Made by a program: the position numbers and the translations under genes | The notes under the pieces: generated by a model | Seen by the model: only the letters and a program-made list of their open reading frames with translations | Told to the model about the DNA's origin: nothing | The model's database searches: none | Assembly: GCA_963978905.1 (NCBI GenBank) | Contig: OZ022256.1 | Location: 23,666,886-23,730,885, forward strand | DNA from: Trichostrongylus colubriformis | Taxonomy: Eukaryota > Nematoda > Chromadorea > Rhabditida > Trichostrongylidae | Reading direction: 5' to 3' | Length of the DNA stretch: 64,000 nucleotides | Shown here: one piece after another, positions 47,344 through 58,899 of the stretch | Position numbering within the stretch: the first letter of the stretch is position 1 | Layout: the number at the start of each line of letters is the position of its first letter

Positions 47344-47479
47344 TTAAGGTTATGTAGCAATGCCATGATTATCAATTATAATGGGAGACGGCTCGAGTAT
47401 GGGCACAGACGCCTCAGATGCGTCGGCGGGGGAGGGGATTACATTTTCCAAAAATTTTCCTCGACGCATGATTCTCGTG

Positions 47480-48375
47480 CGCTGAGTGCGGTTCCGGTGA
47501 ACAGTGGGCCACGCGAAGGCTTAGATCGCTTTCATACTGTGGCCGGCGTGCATCCAGACGAAGGAGCATGGCTCATCAACAAACAGCGAGGCAGAGTGGC
47601 ATGGACAGAGAGGCGACTAGGATGCAGTCATGACCTACCACCGGCACCGCAGAGTATGAAGCGCACTCAGGTGAACACTGGGCCACACGAAGGTTCAGAT
47701 CATCTTCATACTGTGGCCGGCGTGCATCCCGGCGCTGAGGCATGGATGAGAACAAAACACTATATCGGGCAGTCCCGGAAAGTACTGAGACAACTGCTGG
47801 CGAGATTCAAGAGCACGTATTTTTGGACGTCAAAGTCGTGAGAGGTCAAAACTTTCGAATTCAGTGTTGCAAGACCAGTACATATGCCGCCGCCGTCAAG
47901 GGAATATGGTCCACGCTATCTACATGCTTCACAAACGTGCCGGAGATGGATAAGAACAAAACGCAATATCGGACATATCAAACAAAACGCTACTACCATT
48001 TGTGAAAAACGATCTGACGTTACAGTGCGCGAGCTTGCGGCTTCCTCGGGTGCACTTGAATCCACGGTACACAATGTTGTTCGCGCGTCAGGTTAAGTGG
48101 TAGTACTACGTAGCACTACGTCATTTATGATATTACTTTCCGGACAACCTAATACTTTGCTATTTCCATTGCCAATTGACCAAACTCAAAACTGAGCGCA
48201 TTGTGATTCTTTTCCTCGACTATCCTTGATAAAGTGCGATGTGTAACCAGCTATAAAATGGTGCCGGCGTGGCTCCGTCAACAGACGAGGTACAGTGGCA
48301 ATGAAAGCGAGGCAGGTAAGGCGCAGTCATGACTCACCGCCAGCACTGCAGAATATGAAGCGGGCGACAAGTTTT
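47480..48375. repeat. Degenerate cluster of hairpin-MITE family sequences
   Basis: Blocks such as GTGAACAGTGGGCCACGCGA / GTGAACACTGGGCCACACGA (47498 and 47670) and CATACTGTGGCCGGCGTGCA (47532 and 47709) repeat in direct order at an offset of about 175 bases. GGCAGAGTGGCA- and CAGTCATGACYYACCRCC-type words recur again at 48290-48350. ORFs of up to 168 codons run through these repeats and are not considered genes. Confidence 0.7.
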
Positions 48376-48533
48376 TCGCTGGCCCCTTGACGAATTGACT
48401 CAACTCATGACGGGGTTAAGCGCATTCCGATTTCGAGCGTTAACCTCAGCTATTCTTGATAAAATGCGATAAGTAATCAGCCCAGAAATTTCAATTATTA
48501 TTATGTCGTACATAGGTGGCAAAGGCTACGAAC

Positions 48534-51059
48534 CTTTGTCTGAGTTTTATTTCTTTTCCGCATAGCATAGAATAAATAACAATACGCCACAATGAGAAAC
48601 AGATTATTCAACATAAGAAATATCACTGTTGCCTTGCAGTAAGCCATAAGCACCCTATCGCTGAAATGTCTCATCTGATTCGTTCTGAAAGGGCTTCGAC
48701 TCCCATGGAACATTAAAATGGGAGCCGAGGGGGGAGGGGGTAAAATGGGAGCCGGGGGGGGGGAGTGTGGATAGAGCTCCGAATACTGATTATAACTGTG
48801 AAAACCAAAATTGCTACTTGGCACTCTGGAGCGGGTTACGAGGGGTCAAAGTTAGCCTGTGACACCTCATTGGCGAGGCACTTTGCCATCAGCACGGCCG
48901 TACTATGTCAGCATCGACCACCGTGGCTCAATGGTAGTGTCCAACTCAATCCTGCAGATCTGGAACACTGTCAGTAAGCCACGGTGGTCGATGCTGGCTC
49001 AGCAACGGCTATGCTGATGGCAAAAAGCCTCGCTAATGAGGTGTCACACGCAAACTTTGACCACTCGTAACTCGTTTTCGAATGCCTTTCAGCAATTTTG
49101 GTTTTCAAAGTTATAATCAGTATTCGGAGCTCTAACGGTCAAGTAACGATCCCTCTGGGTCTCATTTCAAAGTTCCATGGGGAGTTGAAATCCTTTTCAT
49201 ATTAGACCAATGACGGTGTCTTTTGCTCCATTCCAAAAGTGATCCGTTCAGGATCTAGCAAACGACGCCTATAAATCGCAGCCATCGCGTCCCGCACTAC
49301 ATGCGGCCACGCAAATTTTTGTCCTTATGTTACTGTGGTACGTTGCTTGTTCCGTTGTAGGTTGCGCCACGACTGATATGGCCTGTCATCTCGTTTGTGG
49401 TGCGGTATTCAGCTGCGTAGGTCTCCGCATGTAGACATGGGAGTCTGATACGGTCTCTTGCCCTGACATCCGCCAAAACATGCATAAGAAAACAGCGAAT
49501 CTGTGTGTATAAGAACCACTCACTCAGTGATTACAAGGTCAATAGCACCTGTTTCTGTTATGTACAAGTCGGCGTCATTAAATAGAATGAACGACGCGAA
49601 GATGTAACCGGGAACCATTTGTATGGACATAGCGAGTTTGAGTCGAAATCCGTGCCATAACTGAAACATAGCTGTTTTTAATCTTCATATTTTCTCCATT
49701 CATTAGGATCCATTTATAGAAATTTCTTTAGCCTTCCAATGCTAACAATAAGGTCGCCTTCATACTCATCAGCGCCGACGCCGAGGCGTTTTGGGCGACA
49801 GGGACGCAGATTGCGGCCTTTGCGTCTCATAGCGAGCTCTGCAACTAGTCGCGCTCTGCCGATGCAGCATCGCCGGCGTCTCCAAGCTAACCTTAGTTTG
49901 ACCAGTACTGTCTCGAAAAAGTGTGATATATTGATTTTATCCTACTGAGAATGAGATGCGATAAAAAAAGAAAAAGGTACCTGATGATGTTGCAATGAAA
50001 ACACAAGTGCTGAAAGTCGATTGGTAACTAGTACCGACACCGAAAGTGCCTGGTTGATAACTGTAAACCAGGGGAATTGAATGTGTTATGTGCGACAAAT
50101 TATGATAACCATAGATTTTCCATGTAATGCACATACTTGAAGCCCATCCTATGATGTGATATATATACACGCACGGTTTACCGATAGCCAAATAAACTTC
50201 GGTAAACCAGCCCCACTGAGGAAATATGTCACCAAAATAATAGTTGAGAAGAGTCACTGTAAGCGAATACATAATCAGTAAAATATTCTATTCTAATAGT
50301 ATTATAGTATTCTAATAGTTCTTCATACAAGGGAAAAAATACGCCAAAGTTCTGAGCCCCTACGACTATGGCTTTTTATCATTCACTCGGATGAGCTACA
50401 AATTTAAATCGAAATCAATTTGAAATCTTTGCTTTAACAAGCCACTTTCATACTTCACGGTGCTGACGGCTACGGCAGGGCGCGGGAGAAGCGTTCACAG
50501 GCAACGAGGCAGTGTGGCACGAGCGGAGTTGCAGGAATGACGCCGCCACGCCCTGCTGCCGACACCGTAGACTATGAAAGGGGCCTTAGGACGCAGCTTC
50601 ACATAGACAATGGTTCACTGTGCGCGACTTGTACAGCGTTAGCGCAGCTTCTTCTCAAATTTTTGGACTTTAGCTGATCTGTGTAAACTAGCTAATATGT
50701 GTAAATAGTCTTATATGGATATGATACATTTCAAATTAGGTATGTGTATGATTTATATAATATTAATTAAATTACCTCTCTGGATATACTGAGCTATGTA
50801 AACGTGATACGCTCTTTCTGGATCTACTGAACTACGTAAAAGTGATATGTATTGTACCAATCTTACCAATATCATTGATCCCTGCAGTAATGCAGAGTTT
50901 GAAGAAGGAGCCTGTCAAAATTGGAGCTTTTTTTATTTGAGCATGTATTAAAGCGAATAATATCAGCGTATAGAAAGGTACTGTAATAATCCAGAGTGCG
51001 AAGCTAATTTTTTCCGTGATAGAGAAAAGTTCAGGAGAAGTATCGATAAATTCAGACAT
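48534..51059 (-). CDS. Nematode serpentine chemoreceptor (Srv/Srg-like), exons 1-5
   Basis: Five minus-strand exons join without stops: 51059-50867, 50256-50137, 50060-49981, 49660-49524, 48660-48534 (657 bases, 219 codons). Introns have standard borders (GTAAGA...TTACAG, GTATGT...TTTACAG, GTACCT...GTTTCAG, GTGAGT...ATTTCAG). The start is MSEFIDTSPELFS. TM1 is FALWIITVPFYTLILFALI. TM2 begins FFKLCITAGINDIV and is followed by FPQWGWF. TM3 ends in INQALSVSVLVTNRLSALVF, a nematode chemoreceptor hallmark, then LQHHQLW. TM4 is MSIQMVPGYIFASFILF. TM5 is TVIFLMLNNLFLIVAYCYLFYAM with a basic loop after it. TM6-7 are not contiguous; candidates lie at 45.1-45.4 kb. Expected role: plasma-membrane odour or chemical sensing in sensory neurons. 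Intron 1 holds a hairpin MITE and intron 4 a P1 palindrome. Family choice between Srv and Srg is inference. Confidence 0.88.
48698..49200. mobile_element. Long palindromic MITE, family P1, copy 2 (in receptor intron 4)
   Basis: Shares the arms of 12604-13064 (CCAAAATTGCTACTTGGCA, GACACCTCATTGGCGAGGCA and their inverted partners). The left arm contains poly-G expansions at 48727-48766. The centre forms its own hairpin, CATCGACCACCGTGGCT pairing with AGCCACGGTGGTCGATG (48913-48993). It contains TGGCTCAATGG (48930-48940), a perfect pol III A-box. The left end lies about 35 bases from the exon 5 acceptor. Confidence 0.88.
50445..50580. mobile_element. Small hairpin MITE in receptor intron 1
   Basis: CTTTCATACTTCACGGTGCT at the left is inverted as AGACTATGAAAG at the right. 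Both continue inward with GGCAGGGCG or its complement. Total 136 bases, arms about 38. Same family as 13080-13235. Confidence 0.85.
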
Positions 51060-51239
51060 CAGTATCGGAATAAGCCCTATAATTCAAAGATCGAAATAGG
51101 CTCTATAATTCAGAAAAAAAACAGAAACCGAAGCCATGTTTCAAAATTGGTCGACTGCCAAAAAAGAAAGGTTTTACAGAATTCGCAAAGCAGGAAATTT
51201 GTTGGAGTACGGATTCCGAATGTGCCTTACGCTATGTCT

Positions 51240-51515
51240 GAAATCACAAGCTGCGTGGCAGCCGAGCTGAGACATGGGAAAGATGCACCAAAGATGTAAG
51301 CAACGAGACAGGGTAGCACAGGTTTCCCATGCAGAGACGAGCAACCATCTCCCCGCCGCTGAGCATGGAGAGGGCCTTGCGCGCCCATCAAATTCCGGGC
51401 ATCACTACCCGAATTCCGTCGCAAAGATGAGTAAAAATCCCAACAGAAGCACTAGGGTCCACTTCAGCGAAAATAAGAGTGAAGCGTACAGTAAGAGTAA
51501 TTGCATACGAACACA
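51240..51515 (-). CDS. Chemoreceptor-like transmembrane 6-7 exon remnants
   Basis: Directly upstream (5') of the receptor gene on the same strand. One block reads MQLLLLYASLLFSLKWTLVL then LLGFLLIFATEFG and ends at GTAGTG. It is aligned in length and donor position with the TM6 exon at 45.3 kb (MQLILLLIYSTQVLPW). A second block contains LPCLVAYIFGASFPCLSSA, a possible TM7. This looks like the tail of a neighbouring paralogue, giving a head-to-tail arrangement. No complete model could be built. Confidence 0.5.
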
Positions 51516-51655
51516 GCCAAACTCATTATGATGATTACCACGTAATTCATGCTAAGAGAAGACTTTTAAAATTACGTATGCATCTAATTTCCATTAACGA
51601 CTTTGCCCTTAGCAATTGTATGGTATTATGTTATATTTTCCCTGAATTGAAGGTT

Positions 51656-52310
51656 GCGATAGGGGATATTCGGATGAAATGTGAAAAAAGTGGTGAGTAT
51701 GACGGTCGAGATGCTCAGCAATACGACGGTGAGGAAAAGATGAAAGTAACAGACGGGAACCACACGAAATAGGTTTCCCATCCCACCGTTGATTCTCGAC
51801 TAGAACGACGATTTCGTCAAGAAGCGGTCAATCGGAAGACTTTCCATTGGCATGCAGCATAGTAATCAGTAGGTAGAAACAGCGTAGATGCAGTACGAAA
51901 ACTTGAAAGGCATCCCATCATTAACTGCCTACGAGCGAAGACAACAAACAAGAAATAATGAAAAATAAAAAAGAATAGAAAAAAAACTCGCGAGCTCCAC
52001 ACAGCAGTTCTTTCAAGCTGTTTGGAAAAGATCCTGTGACATTCCTGCATACGAATGCGAGCCACGACCACTCCTACCCTGCCGCATCTCCTTGCCTCTC
52101 CCACCCTCGTCAATCACGGATGTTCGCCGCTAAGAGGCGGACCGAGCCAAGGAAGGCGGCTGAAGCTAAAAAGGCCGCCTCTGCCACAACCTAAAGGCGC
52201 GCCTCTCGCTTGAAGTTTTTACGCACTTACGCTCCTTGGACCCCTGGTAATCGAATGACTGACTCCTGTTAGCGATTTCTTGTCACTCACATTACCCCTA
52301 TCACTGCTTT
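51656..52310. mobile_element. TTAA-family MITE, diverged copy
   Basis: The left end GCGATAGGGGATATTCGGAT and the right end CATTACCCCTATCACTGC match the TIRs of 46793-47343. Internal words CCCACCGTTGATTCTCGAC, TTTCCATTGGCATGCAGCA and GCCGCATCTCCTTGCC are in the same order. The flanking TTAA has decayed (TTGA at the left, TTTTGA at the right). Confidence 0.75.
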
Positions 52311-52594
52311 TGATGTGTGATTTCAAGACAGATTCGTGGTGATTCCTAGTGAGAGAAAGTTAGGGAAATCTACGTGTATTGAACTTGCATAACTACACAC
52401 TGGAACTCGGTCAACAATTCCGAAAGGGGCGGAATTAAGGAAATAATTGTAGCTCATTCTTCAAGCTTCGGCTTTCCAGTAGAGAAGGGGAAGTAGCTAC
52501 TGTTCTTGGTCGTGCCCATTAGCTTTAACGATAATAGCTCTCCTTGTGCGTTTACTCAATCTAATCAATATGATCGATCCCCTTGATCAATATA

Positions 52595-55270
52595 CAGTGC
52601 TCTGCGTAATGATACAGCCACCTGTATATTGTCCAAAACTCTGCAGAGTGAATCAAAGAAAATCTCGGAGTAAAAGATGTAGCCAGTGTTGACGTGCATT
52701 CGCGCATCAATATCAAATTGTAGCTGGAGAACACAGAGAAATCTTCCCTTTATTTGTTTCGAAAATATCGCTTGTCCTATTCTGCAAAATGATACAGCCA
52801 CTGAACAGGTTGAAGTATCGAACAACGAGAAAACAACAAAAAGGCGAAAAATGCTCACATGATATTACAGGCAACTAGACCTCCTCCATTCCGGATATCC
52901 AAAAATTTTGACAATCTGGGCCCATATGGATTTTTCAGAATGTTTTTAGTCCACTTGGTGCCATGCTTCGATGAAGACCTTTTTACTAGGTTGTAAGGAA
53001 AGTTCTGGTCGCTTTTTCGTGTTCACGAGATAAATTCAAATATCAGAGCGCGTCAACATGAATCAGCTGACATATTGTGCTCCTTGGATAGACAAAAAGT
53101 TGCTCTTTCTAATATGTTTTATTTGGAATGCCACAAGATTTTCCATTTATTAGGAAAATTTTAAAGTACCGCGAAAATGGCACTTTTCAGATGATTTCAC
53201 TTCACGAGCTCTTGTCGAGTCCTCGCGAAAGTGACCACAAATATGAATTCTGCAAGAGGAGGGGGTGATACACTGGACTGAACACTTTGTCCATGGTACC
53301 AGATGTGCAGAAGTGGAGCGAGCTGTTTGGATTTTCAATTGATCAAATCGCTTTAACTAAAACGGCGGAAGGCAATGAGCGTCCATATTTGCAGGGGATA
53401 TCCACGAGTATTGGCCATCAAGAAGCAAACTTAGTTGACCACCTCAAGTAGCCTTGATTTAGAAAAACCAAAAAGTGGATGCCGCGGGACCCCTCAGAGC
53501 AGCTATGCGCGAGCTCATTTTCCACGAATCCTCTTCCAGTAATTGGAGCATTCGTAGGCTGAAGCCCTCACTCGCCCATCGTATTCACCAGATCTAGCGC
53601 TAACTAAGCCCCACTTTCCCAAACATCTGGACAGCTCCTTTAGTAGCAGTGTGTTCAGAAATAGTGACAATTTGGAGACGACTTTTTTTCATTTCGCGCG
53701 ATATAAATCATCAGCCCTTCATCATATTGAGATAGGCACATATCCATGATACTGCTGAAAGTATAGCGAATCGAATGGTGCTTATATTGTGAGAAAACAT
53801 GCAGTCTGAGCCGAGTGATAACCTCCCGAAGTTGGAATTGCGAAAACCAGCCAAAACTTTAACTGCAACTCAATACTATATGGATACATGAGCACTTATG
53901 TACCAGTGGACAACTTTGATTTTCCTTCGGCAAGGAGCAGCTGAATGTTAGGAGTAGAACTGAAAGAACAGAGCTGTAGACTTTGTATTCAAACCCTAAC
54001 CTTTGTGGTCCTATTGGGGCGCATACAAAGACACCATTCGTATGAGTGTAGGTGAATCGGAGAGGGAGACGATTTGCTCTCTTCCAGTCATTTATCTTAC
54101 TTTGAATCCGATATTCGTTCCTCCACTAAGGCTCGTTCATATTCTGCCTGTGCATTCTCGTCAAGCTCAACAAGCAGCGGATACGCTAGAACAGGGTCTT
54201 GCAAGTATGCATAATGTTGCCAAGAGCGTAGCGAATCGAATGGTGCTTATATTGTGAGAAAAGATGCACTCTGAGCCGAGTTATGGTCACCTGAAGTTGA
54301 AATTACAAAGACCGGTCAAAACTTTCCTTACAACCTAAAAAGCTCCCTGACTCCTTCAAAATGGCTTTTCTCCACGTAACTCCTTTTCAGCGTAAAACTC
54401 CAATAAATTTTTCTATCTGATAGAGGTCAGGTCCGTTCGTCATCCAGGTGTCCAGGTCAGGAGGTCCACTGGGTGACGGCTTCACGATGATGGTGTACTC
54501 CGGTTGACAGGAAATGAACGGCTCAATTGACCTGCCCGAAAATGAGGTTGGGTGTAGATTTCAACACGCACGATGAAAGAAGGGCACGAAGCATGAAGAA
54601 CCGGTGAGGATGGCTTATCCTTCCGATAACGGAACAAAAATCCCAAAGATTACTTGGTTCCACGCCATGACACCTCTACTTTGAAGATCTTTTGAAAACC
54701 GAAGTCTGTCCCTCATGCTTTGAAGCCGGAAGTCCAGGCAGTCACATCTTAGTTTTTTCATGAGGAAGGACAGCATGGAGAAAAAACAGTTAGCTAAAGG
54801 TGTACAAACTTTTGAGCGTATCATGCACCTCAATCCGATCTGCTCTCATCCATCTCCTGGCGAAACCGACCCTGCTTTCGCGATATTCTGAGGTTCTGAA
54901 GACTGCCCTCCTCATTTCTTGCTTAGAGATGAATTTGTACTAATTCAGGTTCCTATAAACAGCCTTTGTTGACACCCCTCTTCCTCTTGTCGTTACTCGA
55001 AAGTGGTGAGCCTACAGAACGATACAGCTGCAGCAAGTAGAGTTCAAAAGCGACGAGAAAATCCAGAGTGGCTGTATCCTTTTGCAGTTCAGGAAAAGTG
55101 ACATTTTCGAAACAAATGGAGAGAAAATTTTCCTGTGTTTTTCAACTACAATTTTATGTTGATCCGCGAATGCGCGTCTGCACTGGCTACATGATGCAAC
55201 CTACATCTTTATTTTGAGGACTTTTCTGGATCACTCTGGAAACAGAGTTTGTGAACGATTTATGGGTGAC
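52595..55270 (-). mobile_element. Second Tc1-like copy, interrupted by mariner
   Basis: Begins after TA with CAGTGCTCTGCGTAATGATA, the same terminus as the right end of 35119-36673. It runs in the opposite orientation, through the C-terminal coding remnant (52840-52985), then resumes at 54336 with the rest of the transposase remnant (RFSKDLQS-, FKSLYTF-like frames). The inner TIR region ends near 55270. The outermost 25 or so bases of that TIR are missing. The coding part is heavily frameshifted. Confidence 0.85.
52989..54335 (+). mobile_element. Mariner inserted into the Tc1-like element
   Basis: Both ends are GGTTGTAAGGAAAG and its complement CTTTCCTTACAACC, each flanked by TA (52987-52988 and 54336-54337). 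The length, 1347 bp, is typical for mariner. Plus-strand remnants include SLAHPPYSPDLAL-like sequence in shifted frames around 53570-53610 and ANRMVLIL-type C-termini. The 3' end is duplicated internally: AGCGAATCGAATGGTGCTTA occurs at about 53765 and about 54231. Transposase is not intact. Because the insertion splits the Tc1-like copy cleanly, it is the younger of the two. Confidence 0.88.
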
Positions 55271-55471
55271 TGTAGATACTACTATAACTGGAATCCATTG
55301 ACTTGTACCAAAACGTCATACCCTCAGTACTCCTTCTGGTTTCATACCCTGCAGGATCCTAGTGGAAGTTATCGAGGAAAGCGCAAAGCCGTCCCCATTT
55401 TCGCGCGATCTGACATTTGCACGTTCGCAGGTTTTATTCAAGGTAAATTAATCTTTCCTCGAGTCAGGTAG

Positions 55472-55585
55472 CAGTTTTCCTCTTGTCGTTACCCGAAAGT
55501 GGTGAGCCTACAGAACGATACAGCAGCACTGTAGATACTACTATAACTGGAATCCATTGACTTGTACCAAAACGTCATACCGGCG
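55472..55585. repeat. Composite duplication of Tc1-edge sequence
   Basis: TCCTCTTGTCGTTACCCGAA through ACGATACAGC repeats 54985-55032. It is fused directly to CTGTAGATACTACTATAACT through CAAAACGTCATACC, which repeats 55268-55321. The 236 bases that lie between them in the first copy (the inner TIR) are absent, as if cleanly removed. Confidence 0.85.
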
Positions 55586-56064
55586 CAGTGTTGACGATGG
55601 TAGGTATCTAAGGCAAATCGCAATCGTGGAAAGAAACTGGTTTTTTGGCTCCGTTGTCAGAGAGAAAACGTGAAAGTATGTGTCCATGCGAGGGCATGGG
55701 TAATGCTTTATACAGCATAGAAGATTTTGTGACGTCCGACACGCAGTCACTTTAGGACCAACTGCGGCATCCCCTGGTTCGCACGGAATGCTCTCTGTTG
55801 ATTTCCACTGAATTGCTTTAAACTTCCTTTGCCGTCAGCGGCGGTGCGAAATCCCTTAGCATCTAAATCCAATAATTGTTCTAGCGTCAGATATGCGCGG
55901 CATTATGTTTTACGAGCCCACTTGTTGACTTGCTTTTTGCCCCGCCTCCCTTTCCTCTTAAGTGTTGACTCTTTGCTCCTCAGCTCTCTGACGTTTGAAC
56001 ACTTTCGGACGCCTCACCCAGTATGCCGTCACTTTGGGGAGCTCTGCCTCAACTAGATTTCTAA

Positions 56065-56165
56065 CTTGTGTCTGAAATTTTGTATGCGGTCATTAATAAG
56101 TAAATATAACATGAATACATGTTGCTAACAGGTGAACTCAAATTTCCATGGACGATTCCTTGGAG
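56065..56165. mobile_element. Half copy of palindromic family P2
   Basis: CTGAAATTTTGTATGCGGTC, ATATAACATGAATACATGTT and CCATGGACGATTCCTTGG match the right arm of 42806-43245. Only one arm is present. Confidence 0.65.
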
Positions 56166-56199
56166 GCAAAGAAGTTATAGTGTTCTACTGCTGGACATG

Positions 56200-56330
56200 C
56201 TTGTGCTCATAGGCAGCGAGGCACAGTGGCACAGGGGAGCTGCAGAAACAACGCAGGCGCAGAGGCAGAGTGGAGCCGGAAACGTAGAAACACGCGGCTA
56301 CGCCCTGTCGCCGGCACCGCAAAGCACTAA
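56200..56330. repeat. Hairpin-MITE family fragment
   Basis: GGCAGCGAGGCACAGTGGCA and GCTACGCCCTGTCGCCGGCA are family words also seen at 13080-13235 and 50445-50580. Confidence 0.55.
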
Positions 56331-56829
56331 AGCGATCCGATCTTCACCTACTGAAATACACATTAAATTTCTATTCGGTGTGTGTTTGCCATTGAAATAA
56401 GAAACTGCTCCGCGACATTCGCCATGCGATCGATGGGAGCTAGTTAGAAACGCCATAATAATTGGGTCCGAAAGCGATGACGATGTCTCACGAATTAATC
56501 TGAACGCAGTTGCCTCAGAACCTGTCTAACACTGCGCCTCTAGCTCGCACTCATTGCATTGGGTTTCGTCCGCATGAGCTCTCGCGACTTTCTGTCCTAA
56601 AGGCACGCCAGTCGGAGCGGTAGAAAGATTGATTCGTACTAGAGCATGCTCAGTCGTGCTACAATCTTACGAAGTTCGAGTCAGTAAACTGTCTTGAATG
56701 GGTGTATGTCATCACTGGCCAATTAGGACAGGTCACGCGAGAAGTCTCCTGGCTCTCCGCTATTCCACAACGGGACTAGCAAAGTGCTTGGCACGCGCGG
56801 CGACGCGACTCGCGTAAAGATATGACCTG

Positions 56830-56960
56830 ATTGGACAGTTTTGACCCCTCCGAATCGAGAATGAAGTAAGAGAATAGGAAGAATGCAAAGCATAGCCATG
56901 TTATGGATGGAACCCACTTCCTAGAATTGTGCGACCGAACGCCTTGTGCTGCTACGCTAA
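56830..56960 (-). CDS. Possible chemoreceptor TM6-like exon
   Basis: The minus strand reads SRKWVPSITWLCFAFFLFSY then FILDSEGSK. It is similar in shape to the TM6 exon at 45.3 kb (a W-V-P/P-W motif leading into an aromatic helix). There are no further exons nearby and no confirmed splice. Could be a fifth decayed receptor locus or chance. Confidence 0.3.
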
Positions 56961-57033
56961 TAAATTTTGGCAAGGACATGTTTAACTGATTATTCGGGAG
57001 CGTTTTCCATCGCAATCAGGGACTGCTTCCCAC

Positions 57034-58490
57034 ATGGCAGTTGTCAAAACGTCAATTTTCACTGCAGAAAATGCAACAGTAAAGATCTACATTACATATG
57101 CACTAACCTATTACTGGATGCTGGCCAAGCGCCCACCATTGCACGGTGACCATGCGACCAGCGGTCTGGCATCCAACCAGCACATGAACACCGTGTATGA
57201 ACTTATACCTAAGTGTGCACCCTGCACACTTGACATACCACAAAATGAAATAATTATGATAATAATAAAAAACTAATCTCTCCAAATATCAATATAAGAT
57301 TCCAAGAAAATTAAGCTCTGGTATTATATGTGTTCTTGGGTGAATGGGTGTCAATCTTCAGAATACTCAACAGCAACAGGCATATGCAAGCCACACCCGA
57401 TATCCACAAGTAGCAGTACTCCTCTTGGAACAGACTACCAACCTTATCAACAACTAGGCGCTTATCCAGTTTGCGTTAAGTACACCACCCCTCCACAGGC
57501 AGGAGTCTATACTACACAACCACATACTATCATGTGTGTTGTCATATAGACTTGCAAATTTTATTTAATTTATTCAATGATTTATTTCTGCGCGCAATAG
57601 ACGCGCAAGAACATCAACAGAAATTGAACAACGGCTGTAATTAGTAGAGAAGACGATGGAGCAACCCTACAACTCCTTACAAAAGTACAAAGTACAAAGT
57701 GTTTAAGCAGAGGATGGAAGGGCATAATCAACCTATTAAGTAAGTCGAATCAGTTTGATGGAGTGTCAGTTCACTCAGTAGCTGCTTGGTTTAGGGAACC
57801 GTTTTATATGAATGAACTTCCAGTGCAATCACCTCACCACTATCGGCATCTTCGGCAAGAAGGCTCTGTGGCTGTGTCATGAGCTGTATGGGTACTGCAA
57901 TGGCCTGCTTATGCGCTCTTTGCATGCGGTGAAACCTGCTGCCTCTTATTCCAATTTGTACAATTTCTTATTAATACATTTTTGCATACTATGCGCTCTG
58001 GAAATCCTTCCCAGGCACTATTTTGAAGTGACACTGTTTACGCCATAGAATCCCGCACGGTTAATCAACTTTGAAGCAGCTTTTCCAGCAGGTTCTGCCT
58101 CACTGGTGTATTTCGAGATAGGCCCTGATTTTAAAGAACATCAAGAGAGAGTCTTGCATGATTTAGACATCTCTTTAAAGTCTTTGGGATTTTCGGCGAT
58201 TTTGCGTACTGCTGCTGTCCATTTTTGGTCTACTTTATGCTTTCGGTACAGATTATAAGCCTTAGATGAGAATTTGATTGTGTATTTTGCCTTGCACAAC
58301 TACCAGTGTTGAATATTTGTTTAATCATTCTTCAAACCATCATGATATTCTCGCGGCTGGAGCGATGATATTTTTTCTTATTCCTAAAACTCTGTCGAAG
58401 TGTTGTCGATAAAAGGCGCGGAATATTAGCTGAAGATAGGCACCGACACCAAGCAAAGATTGCTGAAATGAAAACAACAGCGTGTTCTAT
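57034..58490. other. Unassigned ORFs, no supported gene
   Basis: The plus-strand ORF 57328-57549 is rich in Tyr, Pro, Thr and Gln (TDYQPYQQLGAYPVCVKYTT). It has a possible acceptor (CAATCTTCAG) just inside, but no partner exon. ORF 57812-58048 ends in a hydrophobic run (LLIHFCILCALEIL). Neither can be assigned. Four to six Cys residues in the 56967-57149 frame do not form a known pattern. Confidence 0.2.
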
Positions 58491-58492
58491 GC

Positions 58493-58790
58493 TAAGGCTG
58501 CGTTCACACTCAACTGAATGAGATTTCCGAGGAATGGCGTATCGGCGTATCGGATTGTGCGCGATTTGGGATTTTTAATGATGCACGTACCATCACGTCA
58601 GTCTGTATGCATTATGGCGAGTATCCAGAATTGCGGATGTCCTATCCGCCGAAAATCCCCGTGGATTAACCAATCCTCTCATTTTCTCGATCGATATGTA
58701 TGTTATCCATGACGCAAAATCGCCGAATTTCCCAAACCGCGGATAATCCGATACTGTCCTCAATCGATGCGTATCTTTTTCGTAACGATA
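58493..58790. mobile_element. Partial MITE with GGCTGCGTTCA end
   Basis: The left end AAGGCTGCGTTCACACTCAA and internal CGTATCGGCGTATCGGAT, CGATCGATATGTATGTTATC and ATGACGCAAAATCGCC match the complete element at 61732-62121. No right end was found. Confidence 0.7.
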
Positions 58791-58899
58791 GAAATCGAAA
58801 AACCCCAATCTATTGGATGATACCCTCCTGATAACCCATCGTTAGTCGTTTCTGCGGCAGTGAAACCTGATTGTATGTCACCAGGAAGAAAGGAAAGTT

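Noticed and set aside
47335..47841. 168-codon plus-strand ORF
   Set aside because: It spans repeated hairpin-MITE words present in two offset copies, with no protein family resemblance.
48925..48985. Functional tRNA gene in the P1 centre
   Set aside because: Only the A-box half is tRNA-like; no B-box or acceptor stem can be formed.
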